A stretch of 64,000 bases of DNA from Bacillota bacterium (lineage in GTDB: Bacteria > Bacillota > Clostridia > Lachnospirales > Lachnospiraceae), in assembly GCA_023420935.1 (NCBI GenBank), contig JAEZUR010000071.1, positions 62,001-126,000 on the forward strand, in the 5' to 3' direction. Below, in pieces: positions 9,433-19,208 of this stretch. A program made the translations under genes and the position numbers. How positions within the stretch are numbered: the first letter of the stretch is position 1; each line of letters starts with the position of its first letter. Under the pieces are notes generated by a model. The model searched no databases. It was not told where the DNA came from and saw only the letters and a program-made list of their open reading frames with translations.

Positions 9433-11601
9433 ATGAAGGAAAAGTTTGCGTATTTATGTAACCGTCGGTTAAAGAACAGGTCAGAATCAATCTTTGAAGG
9501 AATCTCAAATGGCAGGAAAAAGGCACTGGATAACTGGTTTAAAGATCAATGGATGCAATTACATTCTATTGCTAAAACGTTGGTGATTTTAAATGAGTCT
9601 CCTGAGATATTAACCGAGACACTTATAGAAGCTACAGACCATCATAAAGTCTTTATTGAAGTATTTTTGCTGGATCAAGAAGGAACAGTGATTGCGTCGT
9701 CTTTTTCAAAACGTGTAGGAAAACAATTAAAAGATCTTCCTAATTATAAAAAAGGTATTGCAAATGAAAGCTACATGTATGGTCCATATTGCGATAAAGA
9801 AACGTTGGAGTTAGATCTTTCCAACAAACAATTTTACGATGAGGTAACTTTATTATTTTCTGAGCCTTATTATAACAACGAACAAATTCGAGTTTTATGT
9901 GCAAGAGTATTGAATGATGATATGAGTAATGTAATACAAGATGAAGATACTCATATATATAAAGATTCAGGGGATAATTATTTGTTTATGATTGAAAACA
10001 CTAGAGGTATACCACAAGGTACCGCTATATCGAGAAGCCGATTTGAAGACAGGACATTTACCTTAGGTGAAAATCTAAAAGACGGAATCCGTACGAAACG
10101 TTGGGGTGAGATTAAAATTAATGCTCACACCGAATTTGAAGTAATATTTAATGATCCCGCCACGAAAGGCCTTCATGAAGGTGTAAAAAAGACAATTCAG
10201 AAGAAAGAGAATCTAGATTGTTGGCCAGGGTATCCAGACTATCGTCATATTATGGTAGGTGGTAAAGGAACGATTATTACACCGCCGAATTCGGATGAAG
10301 TATGGGGCATGATGTGTGAAGGTGATATAGCAGAAATCTATAATTTTCAAAGTGTTAGTAGGAGGTTACCTCTTTTTGTTGGTGGAATTTCGCTTGTATC
10401 CATTCTCATTAATCATGTGTTAGAATCCTACTTATCATCTCTTCGCATCCTAACAGATTTTATGATTTTTCTTATTATGATTGCAGCAGCTTATGTTATT
10501 ACCAATTTAATTATTGTGAAGCCAATTAACAAGACAGTTCGCATCCTTCGTCATATTGCAGAAGGAGAAGGAGATTTAACCAAACGTGTTACCGTATATT
10601 CTCCCAACGAAATAGGAGAATTATCAAGATGGTTTAATAAATTTGTTAGCAATCAAATGAATATGTTAAAACGAGTTGGTGCATCGGTACAGATTGCACA
10701 AAAAGCGGTGAAGCGAGTATCAAGATCAACAAGAAAAATTCAGGATAGTATTACTACCATTGGGGAAACTGTAACTGTATTATCTAATAACTCGATGGAA
10801 CAGAATGAATTATTTAAACAGACTCAAAAAGAAGTGAATCGAATTGCTGATTCCTTTGAAAAAAACGACGAGTTAGAACAACTTATTACTGAGATTAGTG
10901 AAAAAACAGAAAGCACATCTGCAGCAGCAGAATCAGCATCTGAGTTAACAGATGAAGTAAATACAACTACCAACGAATTAGAGAATGCAATGCAAAATGC
11001 ACTTTCTAGTATTGCTAGTTTAGAGAAGGAATCTGGTGAAATTACTCAGATTATAAGTACCATAACAGCCATAAGTAAACAAACAAGTCTTCTGGCACTG
11101 AACGCATCCATTGAAGCAGCTAGAGCAGGAGAAGCGGGAAAGGGATTTACTGTCGTTGCAGAAGAGATTAAAAAATTGGCTATGCAAACAAGCGATGCTA
11201 CCACCATGGTCGAGCAGTTAATTTCGTCGATACAAACCGAAATTGATACAACCAATAACAACATCAATTTAATTGATTACAAAGTAACTGCTACTATAAA
11301 AAGTGCAAAAGAAAGTTCAAAGTCAGTTGCTTTGGTGATAGATGTTTCAAAAACCATTTCCTACATATTAAATATTATGGGTGAACAAAATACCCTTATT
11401 AAAGAAGTTCGCAGTAATATACGTAATATGGCAAGTAAGAGTGAGAAAAATGCCATTGTTGGAGAGGAAAGTAGCAGTCAGGCATTGGCACTTATTGATT
11501 CCATTATAAAACAAACTTATAAGCTGAATCAGGTTCTCGAAGACTTGGAATACTCAACAGATGACCTTAATAATATGGTCGGTGCTTTTAAGGTCCAGTA
11601 G
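9433..11601 (+). CDS. Methyl-accepting chemotaxis protein with a long N-terminal sensor
   Basis: A chemoreceptor of 722 residues. Residues 1-310 form a sensor region resembling Cache/PDC domains (for example FIEVFLLDQEGTVIASSF), but no membrane segment precedes it. Two hydrophobic segments follow (about 316-333 and 343-362), then a HAMP domain (about 362-415; VKPINKTVRILRHIAEGEGD) and the methyl-accepting signalling domain with the EAARAGEAGKGFTVVAEE tip near residue 560. With no N-terminal membrane anchor the sensor would be cytoplasmic, unlike typical Cache receptors. Ligand unknown. RBS AAAGGAGAGG; it lies alone between the ger operon and the nucleoside transporter. Confidence 0.88.
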   Translation: MKEKFAYLCNRRLKNRSESIFEGISNGRKKALDNWFKDQWMQLHSIAKTLVILNESPEILTETLIEATDHHKVFIEVFLLDQEGTVIASSFSKRVGKQLKDLPNYKKGIANESYMYGPYCDKETLELDLSNKQFYDEVTLLFSEPYYNNEQIRVLCARVLNDDMSNVIQDEDTHIYKDSGDNYLFMIENTRGIPQGTAISRSRFEDRTFTLGENLKDGIRTKRWGEIKINAHTEFEVIFNDPATKGLHEGVKKTIQKKENLDCWPGYPDYRHIMVGGKGTIITPPNSDEVWGMMCEGDIAEIYNFQSVSRRLPLFVGGISLVSILINHVLESYLSSLRILTDFMIFLIMIAAAYVITNLIIVKPINKTVRILRHIAEGEGDLTKRVTVYSPNEIGELSRWFNKFVSNQMNMLKRVGASVQIAQKAVKRVSRSTRKIQDSITTIGETVTVLSNNSMEQNELFKQTQKEVNRIADSFEKNDELEQLITEISEKTESTSAAAESASELTDEVNTTTNELENAMQNALSSIASLEKESGEITQIISTITAISKQTSLLALNASIEAARAGEAGKGFTVVAEEIKKLAMQTSDATTMVEQLISSIQTEIDTTNNNINLIDYKVTATIKSAKESSKSVALVIDVSKTISYILNIMGEQNTLIKEVRSNIRNMASKSEKNAIVGEESSSQALALIDSIIKQTYKLNQVLEDLEYSTDDLNNMVGAFKVQ

Positions 11602-11656
11602 TAAAAAAGACCTTTTCTTCTTGTTGTAAAAAAGGTAAAAATATGGTATGTTTATA

Positions 11657-11685
11657 TTGACTATTTAAATGTTATAGTTTAAAAT
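11657..11685 (+). promoter_or_regulatory. Promoter of the nucleoside ABC operon
   Basis: TTGACT (11657-11662), 17 nt, TAAAAT (11680-11685), about 48 nt before the lipoprotein start. Confidence 0.6.
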
Positions 11686-11732
11686 GAGCGGTGTTTTCAA
11701 GAAACCGAATAGAATCAAAAGGAGGAAATGAA

Positions 11733-12914
11733 ATGAAAAAGAAAATGTTAGCATTATTACTAACAGTAGCTATGGTTGTGTCATTTGCAGGTTGCGGAAC
11801 GAAAGCAAATAATACACCAGTGGGAGAGGCAACTACAGATACGGCAGCAACAGATGATGCAGCGGCAACAACAGCAGCAACAGATGATGCCAATAACACA
11901 TCTTCAGGAGATAGTGCATCTGGTTATGAATTAGCATTAGTTACAGATCTTGGAACAATTGATGACAAATCATTTAACCAAGGTGCTTGGGAAGGTTTAA
12001 CAAAATATGCAGAAGAAAAAGGTATTTCTTATAAGTATTATCAGCCAGCTGAAGGTACTGATGCTGCATACTTAGAAACAATTGGTTTAGCAGTAGAAGG
12101 TGGAGCAAAATTAGTAGTATGCCCAGGTTATTTATTTGAATATCCAGTATATGAAGCTCAGACTCAATACCCAGATGTTAAATTTATCTTATTAGATGGA
12201 GAACCACATACAGTTGATTATGCAACTTATAAAACAGAAGCAAATGTAGCACCAATTCTTTACTCAGAGCAACAAGCAGGTTTCCTTGCAGGATATGCAG
12301 CAGTAAAAGATGGTTATACTAAACTTGGTTTTATGGGTGGTATGGCAGTTCCAGCGGTTATCCGTTATGGTTATGGATTTATCCAAGGTGCTGATTATGC
12401 AGCACAAGAATTGGGAATTAAAGCAGTAGATATTCAATATCACTACACAGGAGCATTTGTTGCTTCTCCAGAAGCACAAGCTATGGCAGCAGCTTGGTAT
12501 CAGAATGGTACAGAAGTAATCTTTGGTTGTGGTGGTGCAGTTGGTAACTCTGTTATGGCAGCTGCTGAAGCAGCCAATGCAAAAGTAATCGGTGTAGACG
12601 TTGACCAATCATCTGAATCTGCTTCTGTTATTACTTCAGCAATGAAGATGCTTTCAAACTCAGTATATGATGAAGTTACAGCATACTACGATAACAAGTT
12701 TACAGGCGGAAAAACTACAATTTTTGACGCATCAAACAATGGTATCGGTCTTCCAATGGAAACTTCTAAATTTAATAAATTTACTCAGGCTGATTACGAT
12801 GCAATTTTTGCTAAATTAGTATCTGGTGAAGTGGTACCAGCAAAAGACGATGCAGCAGAAAGTGCAGAAAAAGTTCCAGTTAAGGTTGTTAAGGTTACTG
12901 AAGTAACTGAATAA
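11733..12914 (+). CDS. BMP-family substrate-binding lipoprotein (nucleoside-type ABC transporter)
   Basis: Extracellular binding protein of the BMP/PnrA/Med family, which captures purine nucleosides in characterised members. The signal peptide ends in the lipobox FAGC (Cys21); a Thr/Ala/Asp-rich linker (about 22-62) precedes the binding domain, which opens with ALVTDLGTIDDKSFNQGAWE, the family hallmark. ATG at 11733 is chosen because GGAGG (11721-11725) lies 7 nt upstream. It is followed by a hairpin terminator and then the ATPase and two permeases, the order seen in Bacillus subtilis nupNOPQ (yufNOPQ). Nucleosides are the inferred substrate. Confidence 0.9.
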   Translation: MKKKMLALLLTVAMVVSFAGCGTKANNTPVGEATTDTAATDDAAATTAATDDANNTSSGDSASGYELALVTDLGTIDDKSFNQGAWEGLTKYAEEKGISYKYYQPAEGTDAAYLETIGLAVEGGAKLVVCPGYLFEYPVYEAQTQYPDVKFILLDGEPHTVDYATYKTEANVAPILYSEQQAGFLAGYAAVKDGYTKLGFMGGMAVPAVIRYGYGFIQGADYAAQELGIKAVDIQYHYTGAFVASPEAQAMAAAWYQNGTEVIFGCGGAVGNSVMAAAEAANAKVIGVDVDQSSESASVITSAMKMLSNSVYDEVTAYYDNKFTGGKTTIFDASNNGIGLPMETSKFNKFTQADYDAIFAKLVSGEVVPAKDDAAESAEKVPVKVVKVTEVTE

Positions 12915-12930
12915 TATATACACTTTTCTA

Positions 12931-12964
12931 AGAAAAGAGGGTGCATAGTACCCTCTTTTCTTTT
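12931..12964 (+). terminator. Internal terminator after the binding-protein gene
   Basis: A 12-bp stem (12931-12942 with 12950-12961) and a short T-run. Partial read-through would give more binding protein than ATPase and permease. Confidence 0.75.
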
Positions 12965-13040
12965 ATCACAAATAACATAAGTCCGCCAGGCTGGTAATTA
13001 TTTTAAGAAACATTGTATGGCGCGGCAGATGGGAGCAAAC

Positions 13041-14576
13041 ATGGACAATTATGTAATCGAGATGCAGAATATCACAAAGATTTTCCCTGGTATTATCGCA
13101 AATGATGACATTACTTTGCAAGTAAAAAAAGGTGAGATCCATGCCCTTTTAGGTGAAAATGGAGCTGGAAAATCAACTTTAATGAGTGTACTTTTTGGTT
13201 TATATCAAGCAGAAAAAGGTATTATTAAAGTTAGAGGAAAAGAAGAAAAAATCAATGGGCCTATGGACGCAAATACATTAGGGATCGGTATGGTTCATCA
13301 GCATTTTAAGTTAGTGCATAATTTTACAGTATTACAGAATATAATTCTGGGTGTTGAGACAGTCAAGAATGGAATGCTTAAGATGGCAGAAGCTAGGGAA
13401 AAGGTTCTTTCTTTAAGTCAAAAGTACAATCTTATGATTGAGCCCGATGCGCTTATATCAGATATATCTGTAGGTATGCAACAACGTGTGGAAATACTTA
13501 AAATGTTGTACCGTGAAAATGAAATCTTAATATTGGATGAACCTACCGCTGTGTTAACTCCGCAAGAGATTGATGAGTTAATGAATATTATGAAAGGACT
13601 TGTAGCAGAAGGAAAATCTATTATTTTTATTACGCACAAGTTAAACGAAATCAAGACGGTGGCTGACCGATGTAGTGTTTTACGTCGTGGTAAATATATC
13701 GGAACGGTAAACGTAGCGGATACAGATAAAGAAACCATGTCAGAAATGATGGTAGGAAGAAAAGTAAACTTAAATATTGATAAGGGACTATCAAATCCTA
13801 AGGATACAATTCTTAATGTAAATAATTTATCGGTAAAGTCCAAACGTGAAGGCAATGCTAAACTAGTCGTTAATTCCGTAAACTTTGAGGTAAAAAGAGG
13901 AGAAATTCTCTGTATTGCTGGTATAGACGGTAATGGACAGTCAGAATTAGTTCAGGCAATTACTGGTCTTATTCAAGCAGATTCTGGTTCGGTTACTTTA
14001 AATGGTGAAGATGTTACCAAGAAATCCATTCGCTATAAAAATACCCATGGATTATCCCATATTCCAGAAGATAGACATAAACATGGACTTGTTTTGGATT
14101 ATAGTTTAGAAAAGAACTTAGTGTTACAAGAGTATTTTTCAGAAAAGTTCCAAACTCGAGGATTCTTAAAATTCGGTAAAATAAGTGAATATGCCAATGC
14201 ATTAATCGAAAAATTTGATATTAGAAGTAGCCAGGGTGGTGATACCATGGCAAGAAGTATGTCTGGTGGAAACCAGCAAAAAGCCATTGTTGCCAGAGAA
14301 ATTAATCGAAATCCTGATATATTGATCGCAGTTCAGCCAACAAGAGGTTTGGACGTAGGTGCGATTGAATATATTCATAAGCAGTTAGTATCAGAAAGAG
14401 ATAATGGAAAAGCAGTATTGCTAATTTCACTAGAGTTAGATGAAGTAATGAACTTAAGTGATCGTATTTTAGTAATCTATGAAGGAGAGATTGTTGCAGA
14501 TCTAGATCCGAAAGAAGTTACGGTACAAGAATTAGGTTTATATATGGCAGGAACGAAAAGGGGGGACAAGAAATGA
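13041..14576 (+). CDS. Nucleoside-type ABC transporter ATP-binding protein (two ATPase domains)
   Basis: Powers import through the two permeases that follow. It contains two fused nucleotide-binding domains in 511 residues. Domain 1 has Walker A GENGAGKST, signature SVGMQQRVEIL and Walker B ILILDEPTAVLTP. Domain 2 has a degenerate Walker A (GIDGNGQSE), signature MSGGNQQKAIVARE and VQPTRGLDVGA in place of a normal Walker B, as in RbsA/YufO-type proteins where the second site is weak. ATG at 13041 is preferred because GGGAG (13031-13035) lies 5 nt before it; in-frame ATGs at 13017 and 13029 lack this. Its stop overlaps the next start (ATGA). Confidence 0.93.
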   Translation: MDNYVIEMQNITKIFPGIIANDDITLQVKKGEIHALLGENGAGKSTLMSVLFGLYQAEKGIIKVRGKEEKINGPMDANTLGIGMVHQHFKLVHNFTVLQNIILGVETVKNGMLKMAEAREKVLSLSQKYNLMIEPDALISDISVGMQQRVEILKMLYRENEILILDEPTAVLTPQEIDELMNIMKGLVAEGKSIIFITHKLNEIKTVADRCSVLRRGKYIGTVNVADTDKETMSEMMVGRKVNLNIDKGLSNPKDTILNVNNLSVKSKREGNAKLVVNSVNFEVKRGEILCIAGIDGNGQSELVQAITGLIQADSGSVTLNGEDVTKKSIRYKNTHGLSHIPEDRHKHGLVLDYSLEKNLVLQEYFSEKFQTRGFLKFGKISEYANALIEKFDIRSSQGGDTMARSMSGGNQQKAIVAREINRNPDILIAVQPTRGLDVGAIEYIHKQLVSERDNGKAVLLISLELDEVMNLSDRILVIYEGEIVADLDPKEVTVQELGLYMAGTKRGDKK

Positions 14577-15658
14577 AGAAAAAATTAAGTATAAGTAGTG
14601 ATTTTCTATCTTCCATTTTTGCCATTGTCCTTGGTTTGATTTTCGGATTTATTGTTCTAGTTATTAGTAATCCTTCTCAAGCAGTGGGTGGCTTTATTGC
14701 CATATTAACTGGATCTATAACCCATGGAATGAAGAGTATTGGACAGGTTCTTTATTACGCAACACCAATTATTTGTACTGGTCTTTCAGTAGGGTTTGCT
14801 TTTAAAACGGGACTTTTTAATATTGGTGCTACAGGCCAATTTACTATGGGCGCATTTGCAGCTGTTTTCGTTGGAGTAGTTGCCAAATCACTAGGTGGCG
14901 TTCATTGGGTGATAGCTCTTTTGGCAGCTGTTGTTGCTGGTGCTTTATGGGCATTAGTACCAGGTTTGTTAAAAGCGTTTGCTAACGTAAATGAAGTTAT
15001 TTCCTCTATTATGATGAATTATATTGGTATGTATTTAGTAAATTATGTTATTAAAAATAATACTGATATTTATGAAAAATTAAAAAATCAATCAAAAGCA
15101 GTTGCTGAATCTGCTAATATTCCTAAGTTTGGTTTAAATAAGCTATTCGCTGGATCTAATATTAACGGTGGAATCCTTATTGCTATTCTAGCAGTAATAA
15201 TCATTTATGTGATATTAGAAAAAACAACATTAGGATATGAATTGAAAGCAGTTGGATTTAATCGTAATGCGAGTAAGTATGCTGGAATTAATGAAAAAAG
15301 AAGCATCGTATTATCCATGGTAATCGCAGGGGCATTATCGGGGTTGGCAGGCGGTTTATTATACTTAGCAGGGTCAGGAAAGCACTTAGAGGTTGTTGAT
15401 GTGTTAGCATCAGAAGGTTTTACTGGTATATCAGTAGCATTATTAGGATTGTTAAATCCAATTGGAATACTTTTAGCAGCAATCTTTATTGCGTATATTA
15501 CCCAAGGTGGATTCTATATGCAGCTCTTTGATTTTGCACCTGAAGTAATTGACATGATTATTGCAGTAATTATTTACTTTAGTGCTTTTTCCTTATTGTT
15601 TAAGGCATTAATACAAAAATTACGTGATGGTAAGAAAAAAGAGGGGGGTGGACAGTAA
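14573..15658 (+). CDS. Nucleoside-type ABC transporter permease (YufP/NupP-like)
   Basis: A membrane permease of the BPD_transp_2 family, 361 residues with about nine to ten hydrophobic segments. Motifs such as FKTGLFNIGATGQFTMGAF and NEVISSIMMNYIG are typical of nucleoside ABC permeases. The start overlaps the ATPase stop by 4 nt and its own stop overlaps the next start by 1 nt, so translation of the three is coupled. Confidence 0.92.
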   Translation: MKKKLSISSDFLSSIFAIVLGLIFGFIVLVISNPSQAVGGFIAILTGSITHGMKSIGQVLYYATPIICTGLSVGFAFKTGLFNIGATGQFTMGAFAAVFVGVVAKSLGGVHWVIALLAAVVAGALWALVPGLLKAFANVNEVISSIMMNYIGMYLVNYVIKNNTDIYEKLKNQSKAVAESANIPKFGLNKLFAGSNINGGILIAILAVIIIYVILEKTTLGYELKAVGFNRNASKYAGINEKRSIVLSMVIAGALSGLAGGLLYLAGSGKHLEVVDVLASEGFTGISVALLGLLNPIGILLAAIFIAYITQGGFYMQLFDFAPEVIDMIIAVIIYFSAFSLLFKALIQKLRDGKKKEGGGQ

Positions 15659-16611
15659 TGGAGACTTTATATTTTCTACTTCAGCAGACAATGTTCTTTT
15701 CCATTCCGCTTTTAGTCGTTGCCTTAGGAGGTCTATTTTCTGAACGTAGTGGTATTATAAATATTGCTTTGGAAGGAATTATGACGATTGGTGCTTTTGC
15801 TGGAATTCTATTTATTAATGTATTCGAAAATCGTTTATCAGGACAAATGCTATTATTGTTAGCGGTCATCGTGGCAGGAGTTGCGGGAGGACTCTTTTCG
15901 TTACTTCATGCATATGCTTCCATCAACATGAAAGCAGATCAGACCATTAGTGGTACTGCACTTAATATGTTAGCACCAGCATTTGCTATTTTTACAGCAA
16001 GAATGATATTTGGTGTACAGCAGATTAATTTTACCAATACATTCCGTATCACTTCGGTGCCAGTACTCGGGAATATACCTGTACTTGGAGATTTGTTCTT
16101 TAAGAATACTTACATCACCACTTATATTGGTATATTAATATTTGTAATTTCTACCATTGTTTTATATAAAACAAGATTTGGGTTGAGATTACGTGCTTGT
16201 GGAGAGCATCCACAAGCAGCGGATTCAGTAGGTATTAATGTATACCGTATGCGTTATGCAGGTGTTGTTATTTCTGGTATCTATGGTGGAATTGGTGGTC
16301 TGGTATTTGTAATTCCTACTTCTACAAACTTTAATGCGACAGTAGCTGGTTATGGTTTCTTAGCGTTAGCCGTTTTAATTTTTGGACAATGGCAACCAAC
16401 TAGAGTTTTATTTGCAGCAATGTTCTTCGGCATTATGAAAGCAATTTCTGCTACTTATTCAGGAATTCCTTTATTAAGTGCTATGGAAATACCGAATACG
16501 GTATATAAAATGATTCCATATATTGCAACATTAGTGGTTCTTGCATTTACCTCTAAGAATTCAATGGCACCTCGTGCTGAGGGTATACCATATGATAAAG
16601 GAGCAAGATAG
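15658..16611 (+). CDS. Nucleoside-type ABC transporter permease (YufQ/NupQ-like)
   Basis: The second membrane permease of the system, 317 residues with about eight hydrophobic segments. SERSGIINIALEGIMTIGAF is the family hallmark for the partner permease. Last gene of the operon. The strong inverted repeat just downstream may mark the transcript end. Confidence 0.92.
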   Translation: METLYFLLQQTMFFSIPLLVVALGGLFSERSGIINIALEGIMTIGAFAGILFINVFENRLSGQMLLLLAVIVAGVAGGLFSLLHAYASINMKADQTISGTALNMLAPAFAIFTARMIFGVQQINFTNTFRITSVPVLGNIPVLGDLFFKNTYITTYIGILIFVISTIVLYKTRFGLRLRACGEHPQAADSVGINVYRMRYAGVVISGIYGGIGGLVFVIPTSTNFNATVAGYGFLALAVLIFGQWQPTRVLFAAMFFGIMKAISATYSGIPLLSAMEIPNTVYKMIPYIATLVVLAFTSKNSMAPRAEGIPYDKGAR

Positions 16612-16640
16612 ATTTTTATATAACGTTCTATGATTGAATA

Positions 16641-16676
16641 ACAAGGGTGCAAGGTTTTAGAATCTTGCACCCTTGT
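16641..16676 (+). terminator. Strong hairpin after the nucleoside ABC operon
   Basis: A perfect 13-bp stem (16641-16653 with 16664-16676) around a 10-nt loop. There is no T-run after it, so it may stabilise a 3' end rather than terminate by itself. Confidence 0.5.
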
Positions 16677-16725
16677 GCTATCAATAACATGGTGTATTTT
16701 GTCATACAAGAAGGGAAATTCTAAC

Positions 16726-16754
16726 TTGTACAATAACAGATAGTAAGATAAAAT
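16726..16754 (+). promoter_or_regulatory. Candidate promoter of the AlkZ-related gene
   Basis: TTGTAC (16726-16731), 17 nt, TAAAAT (16749-16754). Confidence 0.45.
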
Positions 16755-16788
16755 AAAATATAGTAGTAAAAGCCAGGGAGGTGTTTGT

Positions 16789-17508
16789 ATGATTGCAAAA
16801 GATGGGCAATGGATTATGGAAGGTAGCGAGGATGAAAAACTACAGCTAAAATCCAGTAGAGACTTATCTGAATTAGTGAACAGGGTTGGATTTTTACCAT
16901 TGTTTAAAAATGAGATAACAGGATTCTCAGCAGAAGAATATACCAATCCTAAGGATTGGTTCCAAGGAGATAAAGAAAAAGATCCTTGGGAGTGGAGAGG
17001 TATGATAGCCTCGGAAGGAAATATAGCATACGGAAAACTATTTCATAATAAAGCTGGGTTTGTGACAAAAGAATGGTATCCTATGTTTGCTGCCTATCGT
17101 CGTAATGGGTATGATTTCGATAGTAGATATGAAGACGGACTAGCATCAAGAAAATGTAAGCAGATCATTGAGGTGTTGGAGCAAAAAGGAACCGTTCCAT
17201 CTTATGAATTAAAAAAATTAGCTGGGTTCCATAAAGATGGGGAAAAGGGTTTTGATGGTGCCATGACATTACTACAGATGCAGACCTATATTACGGTAAG
17301 AGGATTTCAATGTAAAAAGAATAAGAAGGGCGAAGACTATGGATGGGCTGTTGGAATGTATTCTTTGAGTGAGGATTTATTTGGTGAAGAATATGTACGA
17401 TCTGCATACGCTATCCCTTCGGAGCAAGCAAGAGATAATATTATCCGAAGATTAATGGATGTTTACCCGGATGCAACATATGAGAGTTCACTTAGAATTA
17501 TAAAATAG
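16789..17508 (+). CDS. AlkZ-related protein, function unknown
   Basis: A soluble 239-residue protein with no signal peptide or membrane segment. The sequence style (DPWEWRGMIA, AYGKLFHNKAGFV, FAAYRRNGYDFDSRYEDG, then a possible winged-helix region KQIIEVLEQKGTVPSYELKKL) recalls a clostridial family that annotators call AlkZ-related, after the HTH_42-type DNA glycosylases. The glycosylase catalytic motif is not apparent, so no activity is claimed. It is monocistronic, with an RBS (GGGAGG) and its own candidate promoter. Confidence 0.65.
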   Translation: MIAKDGQWIMEGSEDEKLQLKSSRDLSELVNRVGFLPLFKNEITGFSAEEYTNPKDWFQGDKEKDPWEWRGMIASEGNIAYGKLFHNKAGFVTKEWYPMFAAYRRNGYDFDSRYEDGLASRKCKQIIEVLEQKGTVPSYELKKLAGFHKDGEKGFDGAMTLLQMQTYITVRGFQCKKNKKGEDYGWAVGMYSLSEDLFGEEYVRSAYAIPSEQARDNIIRRLMDVYPDATYESSLRIIK

Positions 17509-17542
17509 CAAAAAACAAGCATTGCGTTTCGTAGAAATTTTA

Positions 17543-17571
17543 TTGCTAAATTGTTGGTTTTCATATATAAT
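17543..17571 (+). promoter_or_regulatory. Sigma-A promoter of the AgcS symporter gene
   Basis: TTGCTA (17543-17548), 17 nt, TATAAT (17566-17571), about 90 nt before the start. Confidence 0.6.
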
Positions 17572-17662
17572 TTAGCTTTAAACGCTATTGATAACGTAAT
17601 TTACTAAGATGAATTATGGTATTAGGTAGTGAATAAACGTGTTAAAGGAAGAGGAGAAGGAA

Positions 17663-19081
17663 ATGCTAGAGTCATTCAATAATTTTATTAATTTTATCAA
17701 TCTTTATTTATGGGGACCACCAATGGTAATCTTATTATTTGGTACCCATCTATTTCTTACTGTAAAAACTGGTTTCATACAAAGAAAGACGTTTACGGCT
17801 ATTAAATTATCTGTAACAAAGGATCCAGACGCGACAGGTGATATCAGCCAATTCGCAGCCTTAACAACAGCCCTTGCTTCCACCATAGGTACAGGTAATA
17901 TTATTGGTGTTGGAACAGCAATTGCATTAGGTGGACCTGGTGCAGTATTATGGTGTTGGTTAACTGGTGTATTTGGTATTGCTACAAAATATTCTGAATC
18001 ATTAATTGCCGTTAAATATAGAGTTAAAACAGAAGACGGAACAATGCTTGGTGGAGCGATGTATGCCCTTGAGCGCGGTCTGAAAATGAAGTGGCTTGGT
18101 GTATTGTTTGCTTTATTTGCTGCTTTAGCAGCGTTTGGTATTGGATGTGGTGTACAAGCTAATGCAATTGCTAATGTTATTCACACGAATCTTGGAATAT
18201 CCCCTTGGATTGTGGCAGTTGTATTAGTTGTAGTGACATTTTTAGTTATTTTTGGTGGAGTACAATCCATCTCTAAAGTATGTGAAAGATTAGTGCCATT
18301 TATGGCAATTTTCTATGTTGCTGGATGTATTGCAATCTTAGTATTTAATCGTGCGTTCTTATTAGATACAATTACTTTAATCTGCAAATCAGCATTTACA
18401 ACCAGAGCGGCAGCAGGTGGGTTTGTAGGAAGTACCATTTTAGTTTCTGCTAGATATGGTATTGCTAGAGGATTATTTTCCAATGAATCTGGTATGGGTT
18501 CTGCACCTATTGTTGCAGCAGCTGCACAGACAAGAAATCCAGTGCGTCAGGCTTTAGTGTCTTCTACAGGAACATTTTGGGACACGGTAGTTGTTTGCTT
18601 AATGACCGGGTTAGTTCTTGTTAGTACAATCATATCTTCTGGTCAAACGGATATGGCTGGCTTAAGCGGTGGTGATTTAACCTCAATCGCATTTTCCAAA
18701 ATCCCATATATCGGAGTACCAATTTTAGTAATTGGAATCATCTGTTTTGCTTATTCCACAATTTTAGGCTGGTCATACTATGGGGAACGATGTGCAGAGT
18801 ACCTATTGGGCAAGAAAGTGCTTCTTCCATACCGTATTCTATGGTTGGTTGTGTTATTGATTGCACCTGTTGTTAATTTAGCATTAGTATGGAATCTAGC
18901 GGACACATTAAATGCTTTAATGGCAATACCTAACTTGATAGCGGTAATTATGTTATCTGGTTTAGTTGCCAAAGAGACAAAGTATTATTTATATGAAGGT
19001 CGTTTGGATGAAATAGATACAACTCCAATACCAGTTGTTTCAAAAGAAACGAATACAATAGCTGAAGTTGAAGTAGAATAA
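17663..19081 (+). CDS. Alanine/glycine:cation symporter (AgcS family)
   Basis: Imports alanine or glycine with sodium or protons. It has 472 residues and about ten to eleven membrane segments. Family motifs include STIGTGNIIGVGTAIALGGP near residue 75 and the later SNESGMGSAPIVAAAAQTRN. The start at 17663 has GAGGAG (17651-17656) 6 nt before it; an upstream in-frame GTG (17639) would contain the RBS inside the gene. It is monocistronic and ends at a long hairpin terminator. Confidence 0.93.
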   Translation: MLESFNNFINFINLYLWGPPMVILLFGTHLFLTVKTGFIQRKTFTAIKLSVTKDPDATGDISQFAALTTALASTIGTGNIIGVGTAIALGGPGAVLWCWLTGVFGIATKYSESLIAVKYRVKTEDGTMLGGAMYALERGLKMKWLGVLFALFAALAAFGIGCGVQANAIANVIHTNLGISPWIVAVVLVVVTFLVIFGGVQSISKVCERLVPFMAIFYVAGCIAILVFNRAFLLDTITLICKSAFTTRAAAGGFVGSTILVSARYGIARGLFSNESGMGSAPIVAAAAQTRNPVRQALVSSTGTFWDTVVVCLMTGLVLVSTIISSGQTDMAGLSGGDLTSIAFSKIPYIGVPILVIGIICFAYSTILGWSYYGERCAEYLLGKKVLLPYRILWLVVLLIAPVVNLALVWNLADTLNALMAIPNLIAVIMLSGLVAKETKYYLYEGRLDEIDTTPIPVVSKETNTIAEVEVE

Positions 19082-19101
19082 TTCATAGATAGTAATATAA
19101 T

Positions 19102-19158
19102 AAATCCCTTGCAATTATGACGAATCGTTATCCTGATTCATAATTGCAAGGGATTTTT
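19102..19158. terminator. Long hairpin terminator shared by convergent genes
   Basis: A 19-bp perfect stem (19102-19120 with 19138-19156) ending in T5 on the plus strand, with an AT-rich tail on the minus side. It lies between the symporter and the convergent P-loop gene, so it may work both ways. Confidence 0.85.
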
Positions 19159-19208
19159 CGGCTCTGCGTCAATAGTGAAGTATGCGCCATATGTTAGTCA
19201 AAATCTTA

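Noticed and set aside
11610..11636. Terminator after the second chemoreceptor (ACCTTTT/AAAAGGT)
   Set aside because: Short stem with no T-run; too weak to support.
12264..12608. Cys-rich frame opposite the BMP lipoprotein gene
   Set aside because: A shadow of Ala- and Gly-rich codons on the other strand.
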